DNA of 64,000 bases, taken from positions 62,001 through 126,000 of the forward strand of contig JACRHL010000006.1 in the NCBI GenBank assembly GCA_016212085.1, written 5' to 3'. The stretch comes from Nitrospirota bacterium. GTDB lineage: Bacteria; Nitrospirota; JACRHL01. This document shows positions 52,425 to 61,148 of the stretch, piece by piece; within the stretch, counting starts at the first letter, position 1; each line of letters begins with the position of its first letter. The translations under genes and the position numbers were made by a program. The notes under the pieces are model-generated. The model was not told the origin of the DNA. It searched no databases and worked only from the letters and a program-made list of their open reading frames with translations.

Positions 52425-53744
52425 ATGACCAAACCCGACAAGACTTGGTTTAGAGTCCGGCGCTACCTCCATTTTGATGAACCGGTTCGAAGGGAAGTGG
52501 TCGAGGCACTCGTTCAGTCTCCAGAAAGAGTTCGGAAACACTCATTTCTTCCGTTTATCGCATATAACATAGAGACAAGGACATCCAAAATAAACAAGAA
52601 GACTGGCGAAAGGAAAAAAATCCGCCCAATTCGGTATGCAAGCCACATTGATTCACACGTTTATGCCTACTATTCTAAACGCCTAGCTGAAACGTATGAA
52701 TCCATAATACGCGACACACCTCTAAACAAGGTTGTGCTAGCATTTCGACCGCTCGGAAAAACAAATATTAACTTTGCACACGAAGCGTTTCTCGATATCC
52801 ATGAGCGCGGTTCATGTTGTGCAATCGCAATGGATGTTTCCGGTTTTTTCGATAATCTAGATCACGCAATTTTGAAAAATCGCTGGGCCACGATGCTGGG
52901 GAAATCTCGCCTTCCAGATGACCACTACGCAGTATTTAAGTCCCTAACGAAGTATGCATATATCGAAAAAAGCGCCATTTTAACTGAATTAGGGATTTCA
53001 CCACACAATCCGCGAAAAAACGGAAGGAAACGCCTGTGTTCTCCTGATGTTTTTCGAAGAAAGATACGAGATGCGGGGCTTATACAAGTACATCGTGTAA
53101 ATAAGGGTATTCCGCAGGGATCGCCAATAAGCGCTATTCTTTCAAATATCTACATGACCGTTTTCGATGGGTCTTGTTGCGACCTGGCAACTCGCCTAGG
53201 TGGAAGCTACCGAAGATACTGCGACGACATACTGTTCATCTGTGGTAACGAACACAAGGACGTCGCTGTAGATGATATTCAGCGATTCATCCAGGAGCAC
53301 AAGCTCGAAATAAACAAAGAAAAAACGAATGTCTCCGAGTTCACGAACTGTGGGACCGACGCCCCCCCGTTTTCAGTGGCAGGCGTTGACAAACCCCTGC
53401 AATATCTTGGGTTCATGTTTGATGGCCAAAGACGAACAATTCGGTCATCATCGCTTGCGAAATTTGCCCGCAAAATGAAAAAGGCAGTTCGCGCGGCCAA
53501 AAGAGCACAACACAAAGCTAACAATATCCGGGCAAAAAACGGACTCGCAGATACGCTACTGTTTAAGAGAAAGCTTTATCGAAGATACTCTTACATCGGG
53601 AAGCAAGGCTTCGTCCCATATGGCATTCGATCAGCCGAAACGATGGACTCAACCGCAATACGAAAACAAATAAAACCTTTGTGGAAAAGGCTACGAAATG
53701 AAATAGACGGAAATTCTGTCGACACGGATTTTGAGAACAAGTAA
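52425..53744 (+). CDS. Reverse transcriptase, probable anti-phage DRT2 (UG2) type
   Basis: 439 residues. Palm motifs are MDVSGFFDNLDH (catalytic D137), IPQGSPISAILSNIYM (229 onward) and RYCDDILF (YCDD at 265-268), followed by LQYLGFMFDG (RT motif 7 region) and a basic C-terminal region (KFARKMKKAVRAAKRAQHKAN). There is no integrase, maturase X/HNH or retrotransposon domain, so this is not a group II intron RT. The YCDD variant, solitary RT and structured upstream RNA fit DRT2 defence systems. AAGG precedes the ATG by about 7 nt. GC is near 43%, far from neighbours, indicating horizontal transfer. Other UG/DRT classes or an unusual retron remain possible. Confidence 0.82.
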   Translation: MTKPDKTWFRVRRYLHFDEPVRREVVEALVQSPERVRKHSFLPFIAYNIETRTSKINKKTGERKKIRPIRYASHIDSHVYAYYSKRLAETYESIIRDTPLNKVVLAFRPLGKTNINFAHEAFLDIHERGSCCAIAMDVSGFFDNLDHAILKNRWATMLGKSRLPDDHYAVFKSLTKYAYIEKSAILTELGISPHNPRKNGRKRLCSPDVFRRKIRDAGLIQVHRVNKGIPQGSPISAILSNIYMTVFDGSCCDLATRLGGSYRRYCDDILFICGNEHKDVAVDDIQRFIQEHKLEINKEKTNVSEFTNCGTDAPPFSVAGVDKPLQYLGFMFDGQRRTIRSSSLAKFARKMKKAVRAAKRAQHKANNIRAKNGLADTLLFKRKLYRRYSYIGKQGFVPYGIRSAETMDSTAIRKQIKPLWKRLRNEIDGNSVDTDFENK

Positions 53745-53761
53745 TCCCACTGTCCGCGATC

Positions 53762-54187
53762 TTACGCCGCCGGCTCCATGGCCAGCACCACGCGCTGGCC
53801 GAGGGCGGCGGCGGCCTGTTCCAACTGGGTGAAGCGGGAGGCGTGGTTCAGGTCCAGGAGGCGGTCCACCTGGGGCATGTGCCAGTGCAGCCGCCGCGCC
53901 AGTTCCGCCTTGGACACCCCTTGCCGGCGCATGGCGGCGTAGATGCCCAGCTTGGCGCACGGGATGGCGCCGGGAGACACCAGGGCGCGGCCCGCCCCGG
54001 CGCCGGGGCGGGGCAGGTCGCGGCGGTCGTCCACATACATGGACAGGGCCGTTTCCAGGGCGTCCCTGGCGGCCAGCAGGGCCTCCTCGTGGGTGTCGCC
54101 CTGGGTGATGGCCTCGGGCACGTCGGCGAAGGTCACCACAAAACCGCCCTCGTCGGCGGGGGTGAGGGTGGCTGGGTATTCAAACAT
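53762..54187 (-). CDS. HicB-like antitoxin with HTH domain (orphan)
   Basis: 141 residues. The N-terminal HicB-type partial RNase H fold (YPATLTPADEGGFVVTFADVPEAITQGDTHEEALLAA) is followed by a linker and a C-terminal helix-turn-helix (GVSKAELARRLHWHMPQVDRLLDLNH). HicB antitoxins neutralise the mRNA-cleaving toxin HicA and repress their operon, but no HicA-like frame is adjacent. It may be a stand-alone regulator or antitoxin remnant. ATG 54187 has GAGG 7 nt upstream. It is convergent with the RT gene (17 bp gap) and next to a MITE-like repeat. Confidence 0.85.
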   Translation of the reverse strand: MFEYPATLTPADEGGFVVTFADVPEAITQGDTHEEALLAARDALETALSMYVDDRRDLPRPGAGAGRALVSPGAIPCAKLGIYAAMRRQGVSKAELARRLHWHMPQVDRLLDLNHASRFTQLEQAAAALGQRVVLAMEPAA

Positions 54188-54217
54188 GGGGGTGCCTCAT
54201 TTCAGCCCAAGCTGCTT

Positions 54218-54359
54218 GGGCACCTCTAAAAACCTACTGCGCGGTACGATTGCGGCGTTGGGCGGTGCTCGAACCCTCGCCTATCACCAGATATGTCTCA
54301 GGTTCTGCGCTCCGTCCGCCTTGCACTCGCACCGCTCGCGACGGTTATTAGAGGTACCC
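54218..54359. repeat. MITE-like repeat family 1, copy F (intact ends)
   Basis: Left end GGGCACCTCTAAAAACC, right end GGTTATTAGAGGTACCC. The inner blocks GTGCTCGAACCCTCGCCTATCACC and CGCACCGCTCGCGACGG match copies C and D in reverse orientation to C. Confidence 0.8.
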
Positions 54360-54531
54360 ATTGGTGTGGAACGTACAACACAAGTGTTGTTTAGTCAAAC
54401 AGGCGCGTTCTGGTCCCGGCCGGTCGCGCGGCGTGGGGAGGGGGGGTGCAGCGGGAGCGCGTGGCCGCCATACGGGCCGGGGGGTGGTTGGTGCCGTGGC
54501 GTCTGGCCCAACGCGCTATACTGGCCGCACC

Positions 54532-55050
54532 ATGGATGTTCCGAAAAAAACCATCTCCGCCAGGGAATTCTGGTACCTCATGAAAACCGAGGAGTGGTGG
54601 ACGGACCGGCTCGAGTGCTTTCAGGCGGTCGAGCCCGTCTACAGCCAATACGAGATCGACGCGCGGGAGCTGCTGGCGGGCGGGGTGTTTCCGGTCTGGC
54701 GGGTCGATGGCGCGCGGCGCGCGGTGGTGGGCGACCCCAACGCGCCCAGGGCGTTCGCGATTTCGTTCCAGGAGCTGGCGGCATTGCCGGAGCTGATCGC
54801 GCAGCCGCCCATCGGCTTTGATCAATCGGTGGATTATTACAAGAAAAACAACCGCATCGCCATCGCCCACTGCGATGCGTGCGGGGTTCGCATCGTGAAG
54901 GACGGCAACCGCCGCCTGCTGCAAAGCGCCTGCCGGCAAACGAACGAACGGCTGTTCGTATACGAGGCGACGAGCGGCGACTGGTCGCCGTGCCGTGCCG
55001 ACATGAGGCACTTCTGCCGATGCGGCGGGGCGGCGCCGAGGGCCCGGTAG
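54532..55050 (+). CDS. Hypothetical protein with cysteine pairs
   Basis: 172 residues, no family recognised. It is soluble. Landmarks are the N-terminal KKTISAREFWYLMKTEEWWTD, a middle segment FAISFQELAALPELIAQPPIGFD, and two cysteine clusters (HCDACG and FCRCGG) that could bind a metal. TATACT at 54517-54522 suggests a start of transcription only a few bases before ATG 54532, so the mRNA may be nearly leaderless; no ribosome site is visible. The open frame extends to 54361 but the upstream part is low-complexity and lies beside the MITE. Confidence 0.65.
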   Translation: MDVPKKTISAREFWYLMKTEEWWTDRLECFQAVEPVYSQYEIDARELLAGGVFPVWRVDGARRAVVGDPNAPRAFAISFQELAALPELIAQPPIGFDQSVDYYKKNNRIAIAHCDACGVRIVKDGNRRLLQSACRQTNERLFVYEATSGDWSPCRADMRHFCRCGGAAPRAR

Positions 55051-55074
55051 CCGGGGCGGCGGCAAGCCGCCGTT

Positions 55075-55728
55075 CTACAGCGCCTGAATCCGCGCGATAT
55101 CCCGCGAATCCCCCAGGATCACCAGCACGTCGTCCTCGCGGATGATGCGGTCGGCGGGGGGGACCAGGACCATGTGTTCCGGGTTCGCCTCGCGCACGGC
55201 GATCACGTGGGCGCGGTAGATGGCGCGCAGGTCGGCGTCTCTCAGGCTCTTGCCGATCAGCTTCTTGGGCGGGGCGATCTGCACCAGCTCGAAGCCTTCC
55301 GCCAGGGGCACGAAGTCCAGCAGGTTGGGGGCGGAGAGGGAGCGGGCCACGCGCCGGGCCGTGTCGCGCTCCGGGTGGATGATGTCCGTCGCCCCCACCT
55401 TGCGCAAAATCTTGGCGTGATCGTCGTCCAGCGCCTTGGCCAGGATGCGCTTGACCCCCAGTTCGTGCAGGTACAGGCAGATCAGCACGCTGGTGCTGAT
55501 GGTGGTGCCGGTGGAAACCACCACCCCGTCCATGCGCTCCAGCCCCAGGGCCGCCAGGGCGTGGCGGTCGGTGGCGTCGACCATCAGCGACTCGGTGCTG
55601 TAGGCGCTGATGGCCTGCACCGTGTCGTCGTGCGAGTCCATGGCCACCACCTCGTGGCCTTGCTCGAAGAGGCTCTTCGCCACATAAAACCCGAACTTGC
55701 CCAGCCCGATCACCGCGAACCGCTTCAC
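55075..55728 (-). CDS. ktrA: Potassium channel regulatory subunit KtrA (RCK domain)
   Basis: 217 residues. An N-terminal TrkA-N Rossmann domain starts FAVIGLGKFGFYVAKSL with the acidic residue at the end of strand 2 (VVAMDSH). A TrkA-C domain follows (GFELVQIAPPKKLIGKSLRDADL...VLVPPADRIIREDDVLVILG). The cytosolic ring senses ATP/ADP or NAD(H) and gates the KtrB ion channel. GTG 55728 has GGAGG 7 nt upstream. It follows ktrB by 11 bp in the same operon. The single-repeat size distinguishes it from the double-length TrkA of many proteobacteria. Confidence 0.93.
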   Translation of the reverse strand: MKRFAVIGLGKFGFYVAKSLFEQGHEVVAMDSHDDTVQAISAYSTESLMVDATDRHALAALGLERMDGVVVSTGTTISTSVLICLYLHELGVKRILAKALDDDHAKILRKVGATDIIHPERDTARRVARSLSAPNLLDFVPLAEGFELVQIAPPKKLIGKSLRDADLRAIYRAHVIAVREANPEHMVLVPPADRIIREDDVLVILGDSRDIARIQAL

Positions 55729-55739
55729 GCGACGCCCTC

Positions 55740-57140
55740 CTAACCGATCATGATGTTTTCCTTGGCGTGGGCCGTGGTGTCCACGGTGTCGCCGCCGGCG
55801 ATGATATAGGCGAAGCTCAGCACGCCGATGCGCCCCACCAGCATGAGCAGGATCACCCACCCCTTGCCCCAGTCCGAAAGGGTGGCCGTGGTCCCCACCG
55901 AATAGCCCACCGTGGCGAACGCCGACACGGACTCGAACAGATACCCCAGAAAGTGCTGCCCAATACCCGTGCCCGTGGTGCCCGACAGGGCATGCTCCGC
56001 CAGGACCAGGAACAGCACCACCGATATCAGCCCCACCGCCATCAGGGTGAGCGACAGGCTGCGGCTTACCGTCTCCTGGGGGATGGTGCGCTTGAACATC
56101 TCCACGTGGCGGAGCCCGTGGACGCGCGCCCAGATGAACGCCACGATGAGCGCCAGGGTGGTGGTCTTCACCCCGCCCCCGCACGAGCCCGGCGAGGCGC
56201 CGAAGAACATCAGGCCGATCATCATGGCCAGGGTGGCCTCGTTGAGCATGGCGATGTCCACGCTGTTGAAGCCGGCGGTGCGCGAGTTGACCGCCTGGAA
56301 CAGGGCGATCAGGAACGATTCGCCCGGTGCCACGCCGTGGAGCGTGTGGGCGTGCTCCAGCAGCCAATAGATGACCGTGCCGCCCGCGGTGAGGATGGCG
56401 CTGGTCACCAGCACCACCTTGGTCTGCACCGTCAGCCGCGCGCGCTGGCGCCGCAGGCGCGCCCTGGCATTGTCGGCCAGATCCTGGATCACCGGAAAGC
56501 CGATGCCGCCCAGCACGATCAGGGCGCACAGGGTCAGCACCACCGAGGTGTCGGCCCGGAAGTGCATCATGTTGTCGGAATAGAGGGAGAAGCCGGCGTT
56601 GCAGAACGCCGACACGGCATGGAACACCGCCAGGAACAGCGCCCGGCCGTAGGGGTTGTCGGCCCGCCACTCGCCATAGAGCAGCGCGGCGCCCGCCGCC
56701 TCGACCACCAGGGTGAAGACCACCACCGTGCGCACCACGCCGAGGATGTCGGCCCGTGGCGTGTGGGCGAACACCTCCTGCATGGCCAGCCGCTGCTTGA
56801 ACAGGACGTTGCGGCCGATGGCCTGGAACAGCATGACCGCCACGGTCATCACCCCCATGCCGCCGATCTGGATGAGCCCCAGGATCACCCACTGGCCGAA
56901 CAGGGTGAAGCGCGTGCCCGTGTCGACAACAGTCAGGCCGGTGACGCACGCCGCCGAGGTGGCGGTGAACACGGCGTCGATGAGGGGGATGCCACCCGCA
57001 TGGGTGGCCTGGGGCAGCATCAGCAGCCCGGAGCCCAGGGTGATCAGCGTCACGAAGCCCAGCGCCACCAGGGTGGCGGGGTGCAGGCGCAGCAGCCTGC
57101 CGAATCGTCCGCGGAAATGGTTCGGGGCGAACCGTTGCAT
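55740..57140 (-). CDS. ktrB: Potassium/sodium transporter membrane subunit KtrB/TrkH family
   Basis: 466 residues with about 8-10 membrane spans in four pore repeats. Selectivity-filter-like segments include FTATSAACVTGLTVVDTG, NSRTAGFNSVDI and ESVSAFATVGYSVGTT. The loop glycines match KtrB rather than longer TrkH proteins. It works with the downstream-encoded KtrA for Na+-dependent K+ uptake, important for osmoadaptation. It begins at ATG 57140 (MQRFAPNHFRGRFGRLLRL, a basic cytosolic start). Confidence 0.93.
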   Translation of the reverse strand: MQRFAPNHFRGRFGRLLRLHPATLVALGFVTLITLGSGLLMLPQATHAGGIPLIDAVFTATSAACVTGLTVVDTGTRFTLFGQWVILGLIQIGGMGVMTVAVMLFQAIGRNVLFKQRLAMQEVFAHTPRADILGVVRTVVVFTLVVEAAGAALLYGEWRADNPYGRALFLAVFHAVSAFCNAGFSLYSDNMMHFRADTSVVLTLCALIVLGGIGFPVIQDLADNARARLRRQRARLTVQTKVVLVTSAILTAGGTVIYWLLEHAHTLHGVAPGESFLIALFQAVNSRTAGFNSVDIAMLNEATLAMMIGLMFFGASPGSCGGGVKTTTLALIVAFIWARVHGLRHVEMFKRTIPQETVSRSLSLTLMAVGLISVVLFLVLAEHALSGTTGTGIGQHFLGYLFESVSAFATVGYSVGTTATLSDWGKGWVILLMLVGRIGVLSFAYIIAGGDTVDTTAHAKENIMIG

Positions 57141-57201
57141 GGGCGCGCATTATCCGCGCCGGCCGGGGCGCCTGCAAGCCGTTTTTTTTCGGGTGGGGCC
57201 G

Positions 57202-57549
57202 CTACGCCCCGGCGTAGTGGTCCACCTCCGCCGTCAGCTTGATCTCGCGCAGGATGTTCGCCACCTTCTCGCACTCCTCCAGGTCGCCGGTGTAGCACAC
57301 GGCCTTGCCGTTGGCGTGGGCCTGCATGGTGATCTCGAAGGCGTCGTGCAGCGAGGCGCCGGTGGCCTTCTGCACCTGGAGCACCACCTGGTCGATGGTG
57401 TGGAAGTCGTCGTTGAAGAGGATGACGTAGTAGGGGAGGGCATCGGTGGTCTGCTCCTCGTCCAGGACCACGGTGCCCACGCCGGGGTTCTCCTCGGGCA
57501 TCTCCTCCAGGCGTGGGGCGGGGGCGAGCGGTGCGTTTGCGGTGGTCAT
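57202..57549 (-). CDS. clpS: ATP-dependent Clp protease adaptor ClpS
   Basis: 115 residues. An unstructured N-terminal tail of about 40 residues is followed by the ClpS fold: PYYVILFNDDFHTIDQVVLQVQKATG and the C-terminal AHANGKAVCYTGDLEECEKVANILRE. ClpS binds N-degron substrates and delivers them to ClpAP. The ligand-pocket residues (NDD and HxxGK-type segment) are largely kept. ATG 57549 (MTTANAPL) is chosen; a start three codons earlier is possible. clpA is not adjacent. It lies between ktrB and prfB on the same strand. Confidence 0.88.
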   Translation of the reverse strand: MTTANAPLAPAPRLEEMPEENPGVGTVVLDEEQTTDALPYYVILFNDDFHTIDQVVLQVQKATGASLHDAFEITMQAHANGKAVCYTGDLEECEKVANILREIKLTAEVDHYAGA

Positions 57550-57607
57550 GGCAATCACGGCAAATCGGGTGACGGGCGCCTGGGATCGGGTGGAAAACCG
57601 CCGGTGC

Positions 57608-58726
57608 TCAAGTCTTGCCGGAAGCGGCCATCTGATGCAACAGGTAGGCGCGGATGAACGGGTCCAGGGCGCCGTCCATCACCGCGTTCAGGTTGCCGGT
57701 CTCGTGGCCGGTGCGGTGGTCCTTCACCATCTGGTAGGGGTGGAAGACGTAGCTCCTGATCTGGCTGCCCCAGGCGTTGTCCATCTTCTCGCCCACCATC
57801 TCCTTGAGCTTGGCCTCGTGCTCCGCCAGGGCCCGCTCGTAGAGGCGGGCCTTCAGCACCTTCATGGCCTGGGCGCGGTTCTGGTGCTGGGAGCGCTCGT
57901 TCTGGCAGCTCACCACGATGCCCGTGGGGATGTGGGTGAGGCGCACCGCCGAGCTGGTCTTGTTGACGTGCTGGCCGCCGGCCCCGGAGGAGCGGAAGAT
58001 GTCCACCCGCAGGTCCTTCTCCTCCACCTCCACCTCCACGTCGTCCGGCACGTCCGGCGACACGAACACGGAGGCGAAGCTGGTGTGGCGGCGCTTGGCG
58101 GCGTCGAACGGGCTGATGCGCACCAGCCGGTGCACGCCGGCCTCGCACTTCAGGTAGCCATAGGCGTAGTCGCCGGTCACCTGGAAGGTGACGCTCTTGA
58201 TGCCCGCCTCCTCGCCGGGCTGATAGTCGAGCAGGGTGAACTCCCAGCCCGCCTGCTCCACGTAGCGGTTGTACATGCGGTAGAGCATGCCCGCCCAGTC
58301 GGCGCTCTCGGTGCCGCCGGCGCCGGGGTGGATGGTCACGAAGGCGTTGTAATGGTCCGCCTCGCCGGACAGCATCAATTCCACCTGGCGGCGTTCGGCC
58401 ATGTCGGCAAGCTGGTCCAGCCCGGCGGCGATGTCCGGGAGCAGGGAGTCGTCCTTCTCCCCGGCGGCGAGCTCGACCAGCAGGTCCAGATCGTCCATGG
58501 CGCGGCGCAGCAGGGCGCAGTCGTCCAGGGTCTTTTCGATCTGGGAGCGGCGGCGGCTCACCAGCTGGGCGGCGTCCGGATCGTCCCAGAAGGCGGGGGC
58601 CTCCATCTGGAGCGAGATGTCGGCCAGCTCGTCGGAGAGTTTTTCCACGCCGCGGTGGGCGATCAGGCCGCCCACGTCGTGCTTGAGTCCGGCCAACCGG
58701 CCGCGATAGGTCGAGAGGTCATCCAT
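57608..58726 (-). CDS. prfB: Peptide chain release factor 2, without programmed frameshift
   Basis: 372 residues. It has the PCRF domain, the RF2 stop-recognition tripeptide SPF (RISPFDAAKRRHTSF), the catalytic GGQ (SSGAGGQHVNKTSSAV) and the C-terminal SQIRSYVFHPYQMVKDHRTG block. ATG 58726 with GGAGGA 8 nt upstream starts a single continuous frame: there is no early in-frame TGA or CTTTGAC slippery site, so the usual +1 autoregulatory frameshift is absent. It overlaps the 3' end of lnt by 8 bases. It ends translation at UGA and UAA. Confidence 0.95.
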   Translation of the reverse strand: MDDLSTYRGRLAGLKHDVGGLIAHRGVEKLSDELADISLQMEAPAFWDDPDAAQLVSRRRSQIEKTLDDCALLRRAMDDLDLLVELAAGEKDDSLLPDIAAGLDQLADMAERRQVELMLSGEADHYNAFVTIHPGAGGTESADWAGMLYRMYNRYVEQAGWEFTLLDYQPGEEAGIKSVTFQVTGDYAYGYLKCEAGVHRLVRISPFDAAKRRHTSFASVFVSPDVPDDVEVEVEEKDLRVDIFRSSGAGGQHVNKTSSAVRLTHIPTGIVVSCQNERSQHQNRAQAMKVLKARLYERALAEHEAKLKEMVGEKMDNAWGSQIRSYVFHPYQMVKDHRTGHETGNLNAVMDGALDPFIRAYLLHQMAASGKT

Positions 58727-60311
58727 CGGTATCGTCCTCCTCCCGCTGCCGGGGCCGCTTGGCCCGGCGGAAGGCGGCAAAGGTGCTGATTAAGAACACT
58801 AATATAGCAGATGCGCGGGCGAATACGTCGCCGTGGGTGGCGTAGAAACCGGGGGCGAAGGCGCGGTCGATGGTCACGTTGACCAGCGCCTCGGTGTTGG
58901 GCTCCGCCGCCGCCTGCACGATGCCGTAGGGGTCGACCATGCCGGTGATGCCGGTGTTGGCGGCGCGCACCACGTAGGCCCGGTTCTCCACGGCGCGCAT
59001 CCGGGCCTGGGCGAAGTGCTGGGCCAGGGCCGCCGAGGCGCCGAACCAGGCGTCGTTGGTGATGGTGACGATGAACGCCGCGCCCGCCATGCGGCGCCGC
59101 ACCAGATCGGGGAAGATGATCTCGTAGCACACGGCCACGGCGGCGGCGCCGCGCGGGTGCGGCAGCACCACCGGCTCGGCACCCGGCAGCATGTTGCCGA
59201 TGCCGGCGGTGAGCGCCCGCACGAAGGGCAGGTAGCGTTCCAGCGGCACGTATTCGCCAAACGGCACCAGGTGCGTCTTCGCCACCTGGGCCACCGGCCG
59301 CCCCTGGGGGTCGAACAGGGTGACGGCGTTCCGCGCCGCCCCCCCTTCCGCCAGGGACAGGGTGCCCACCATGAGGTGGCTGCCGAGCCCCCTTGCCAGG
59401 GCCGCCACCCGCCCGGTGAGCATGGGGTCCTCCTCCAGCACCAGCGGGGCGGAGGCCTCGGGCCACACCACCAGGTCCGGCCGGTGCCCGGCGGCGGCCC
59501 GGGTAAGGTGCTCCAGGCGCTGGATGGTCTCTTCCAGGAAGGCCGGGTCCCACTTCTGCGCCTGGGGGATGTTGGGCTGCACCAGGGACACGCGGATGGG
59601 GCCTTCCGGGTTGGGGTGGCGCTGGTGATCCAGGCTCAGGGAGGCGATGCGCACCTGCCCGTAGGTGACCACGCAGATGGGCACCAGGAACAGGAGCAGG
59701 GCATGGTTGAGGAAGAACGACTGGCGCCGCCCCGGATAGCGCCCGAACAGGGGGGCCACCAGGGTGAACAGGCACACGTTGATGACCACGATGAACCCCG
59801 ACACGCCGTACACGCCGGTGATGTCGGCCAGTTGCACGATCCGGGTGGAATCGGCCAGGGCCAGCCCCAGCAGGTTCCACGGGTCGCCGGTGACCAGGTG
59901 CGTGCGGGCGTACTCCAGGGACACCCACACCAGCGGCGCGGCCAGCGCCAGGGGCACCCGGCGCGCGAACAGGAAGCGCGACACCCAGGCGAACACGCCG
60001 GTGTAGGCCCCCAGGTAAAGGGCGTTGAGCAGGGCCACCGGGTAGGCGATCCAGTAGGGCAGGGCGCCGTAGGTGTGCACCGTGTCCGCCACCCAGGCCA
60101 TGCTGGCGAAGAACGCCACGGTGCCCGCCAGCCAGCCCAGGGCGAAGGCGCGCCTACCGGTGGCCTCCACCGTCACCCACAGCAGGGGCACCAGGGCCGC
60201 GTAGGCCAGGGCCCCCGGACCGCCCATGCCGGGCAGGGCGAGGGCGGTGAGCAACCCGGAGGCGACGGCGAGCAGCGGCCCCCGGACCGCGATCCGGGCG
60301 AGGGCTGCCAT
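58719..60311 (-). CDS. lnt: Apolipoprotein N-acyltransferase
   Basis: 530 residues. N-terminal membrane spans cover about 1-215, followed by a periplasmic nitrilase-like domain with the triad Glu (VVWPEAS), Lys (KTHLVPFGEYVPLE) and Cys (VCYEIIFPDLV), and a C-terminal membrane anchor before a basic tail. It adds the third acyl chain to lipoproteins at the inner membrane, relevant to the several lipoproteins in this window. Its ATG shares one base with the stop of the upstream DUF3105 gene (TGATG), and its 3' end overlaps prfB. Confidence 0.94.
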   Translation of the reverse strand: MAALARIAVRGPLLAVASGLLTALALPGMGGPGALAYAALVPLLWVTVEATGRRAFALGWLAGTVAFFASMAWVADTVHTYGALPYWIAYPVALLNALYLGAYTGVFAWVSRFLFARRVPLALAAPLVWVSLEYARTHLVTGDPWNLLGLALADSTRIVQLADITGVYGVSGFIVVINVCLFTLVAPLFGRYPGRRQSFFLNHALLLFLVPICVVTYGQVRIASLSLDHQRHPNPEGPIRVSLVQPNIPQAQKWDPAFLEETIQRLEHLTRAAAGHRPDLVVWPEASAPLVLEEDPMLTGRVAALARGLGSHLMVGTLSLAEGGAARNAVTLFDPQGRPVAQVAKTHLVPFGEYVPLERYLPFVRALTAGIGNMLPGAEPVVLPHPRGAAAVAVCYEIIFPDLVRRRMAGAAFIVTITNDAWFGASAALAQHFAQARMRAVENRAYVVRAANTGITGMVDPYGIVQAAAEPNTEALVNVTIDRAFAPGFYATHGDVFARASAILVFLISTFAAFRRAKRPRQREEDDTDG

Positions 60312-60889
60312 CAGTGCCCCGAGTGGTCCGGCCCCTCGGCCTCCGGGGGCGGGGCGCCGTGCGGGTGGGCGCCGGGCGGGTGGTGGTCCACGCCGTGATG
60401 GGTGGCGATGAAGTCACGCGCCGCCTGCCGGTTGGCGCCGGTCAACACGTCGAAGGCGAGGGTGTGGCCCCAGGCGGCCAGCGCCACCCGGTTTTCCAGG
60501 GCGGGATCGGGGGCGATGACGATGAGGGCGTACCCGTGCGCCAGGTCCTTCAGCTGATCCACCAGGTCGTCGCAGCGGTCGCAGCGGTAGCCGATGACGA
60601 CGCCGCCGTGCTCCAGGTTGTGCAGCCACACCTCCGGCGGCACCGGCCGGGCGTGCACGCCCCACGGCGCCGTGTAGGCGGTGTGGGCGCCGGAGCTGGG
60701 CGGGTTGCTGTTGTAGGGGGCGTGGGGGAATTCGGGCAGCGGAATGTGGTCGTGCCCAAGGTCCGCGTGCCGCACCGGCTGCGCGGCGGCCGGCTCGGGC
60801 GCGGCCTGCGGCCCGCGGGCGGGGGCGCAGGCCGCCAGAAACGCCAGTATCAGCGGAAGGAATGAGGCTTTGGGGCGGCGCGGCAACAT
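60311..60889 (-). CDS. DUF3105 family putative lipoprotein
   Basis: 192 residues. The signal segment ends in the lipobox LAAC (about residue 20). The DUF3105 core is clear: YNSNPPSSGAHTAYTAPWG and WLHNLEHGGVVIGYRC. The C-terminus is His-rich (THHGVDHHPPGAHPHG), which may bind metals. DUF3105 has no established function. ATG 60889 gives the complete signal peptide. It is the first gene of an operon with lnt and prfB. Confidence 0.85.
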   Translation of the reverse strand: MLPRRPKASFLPLILAFLAACAPARGPQAAPEPAAAQPVRHADLGHDHIPLPEFPHAPYNSNPPSSGAHTAYTAPWGVHARPVPPEVWLHNLEHGGVVIGYRCDRCDDLVDQLKDLAHGYALIVIAPDPALENRVALAAWGHTLAFDVLTGANRQAARDFIATHHGVDHHPPGAHPHGAPPPEAEGPDHSGH

Positions 60890-60966
60890 GGAGCGGGGTT
60901 GTAACACGCCGTCGCGACCCTGTAAAGTGAGGGCGAAAAGTTTTCCGGCACGGGTGGTACCGGGGG

Positions 60967-60995
60967 TTGACATCGCTTTTTGGGCTCAATAAGCT
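60967..60995 (+). promoter_or_regulatory. Promoter of the cytochrome c cluster
   Basis: TTGACA (60967-60972), a 17-bp spacer and TAAGCT (60990-60995). The -35 is perfect, the -10 partial. It leaves a leader of about 145 nt before the first cytochrome gene. Confidence 0.45.
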
Positions 60996-61148
60996 TTCGG
61001 CTACCTTTTGGTTTGAAATTGGGGAGAGACCCGGTTTGCTTGGGCTTCCGCAGCGTGCGGAATGGCCCACGAGGAAGGTTTTGGCGGCGAGCTTGCGGGA
61101 GCCCGGCGCCATTGCAGTTCACCCGCAGAACTTATGAGAGGTTTGCAA

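Noticed and set aside
52425-53744. Group II intron maturase or diversity-generating retroelement
   Set aside because: No intron ribozyme domains V/VI, no maturase X or HNH domain, no target gene with a variable repeat and no Avd accessory gene nearby.
54361-54531. N-terminal extension of the hypothetical gene at 54532
   Set aside because: It is low-complexity, runs into the MITE end, and a TATACT -10 sits just before ATG 54532.
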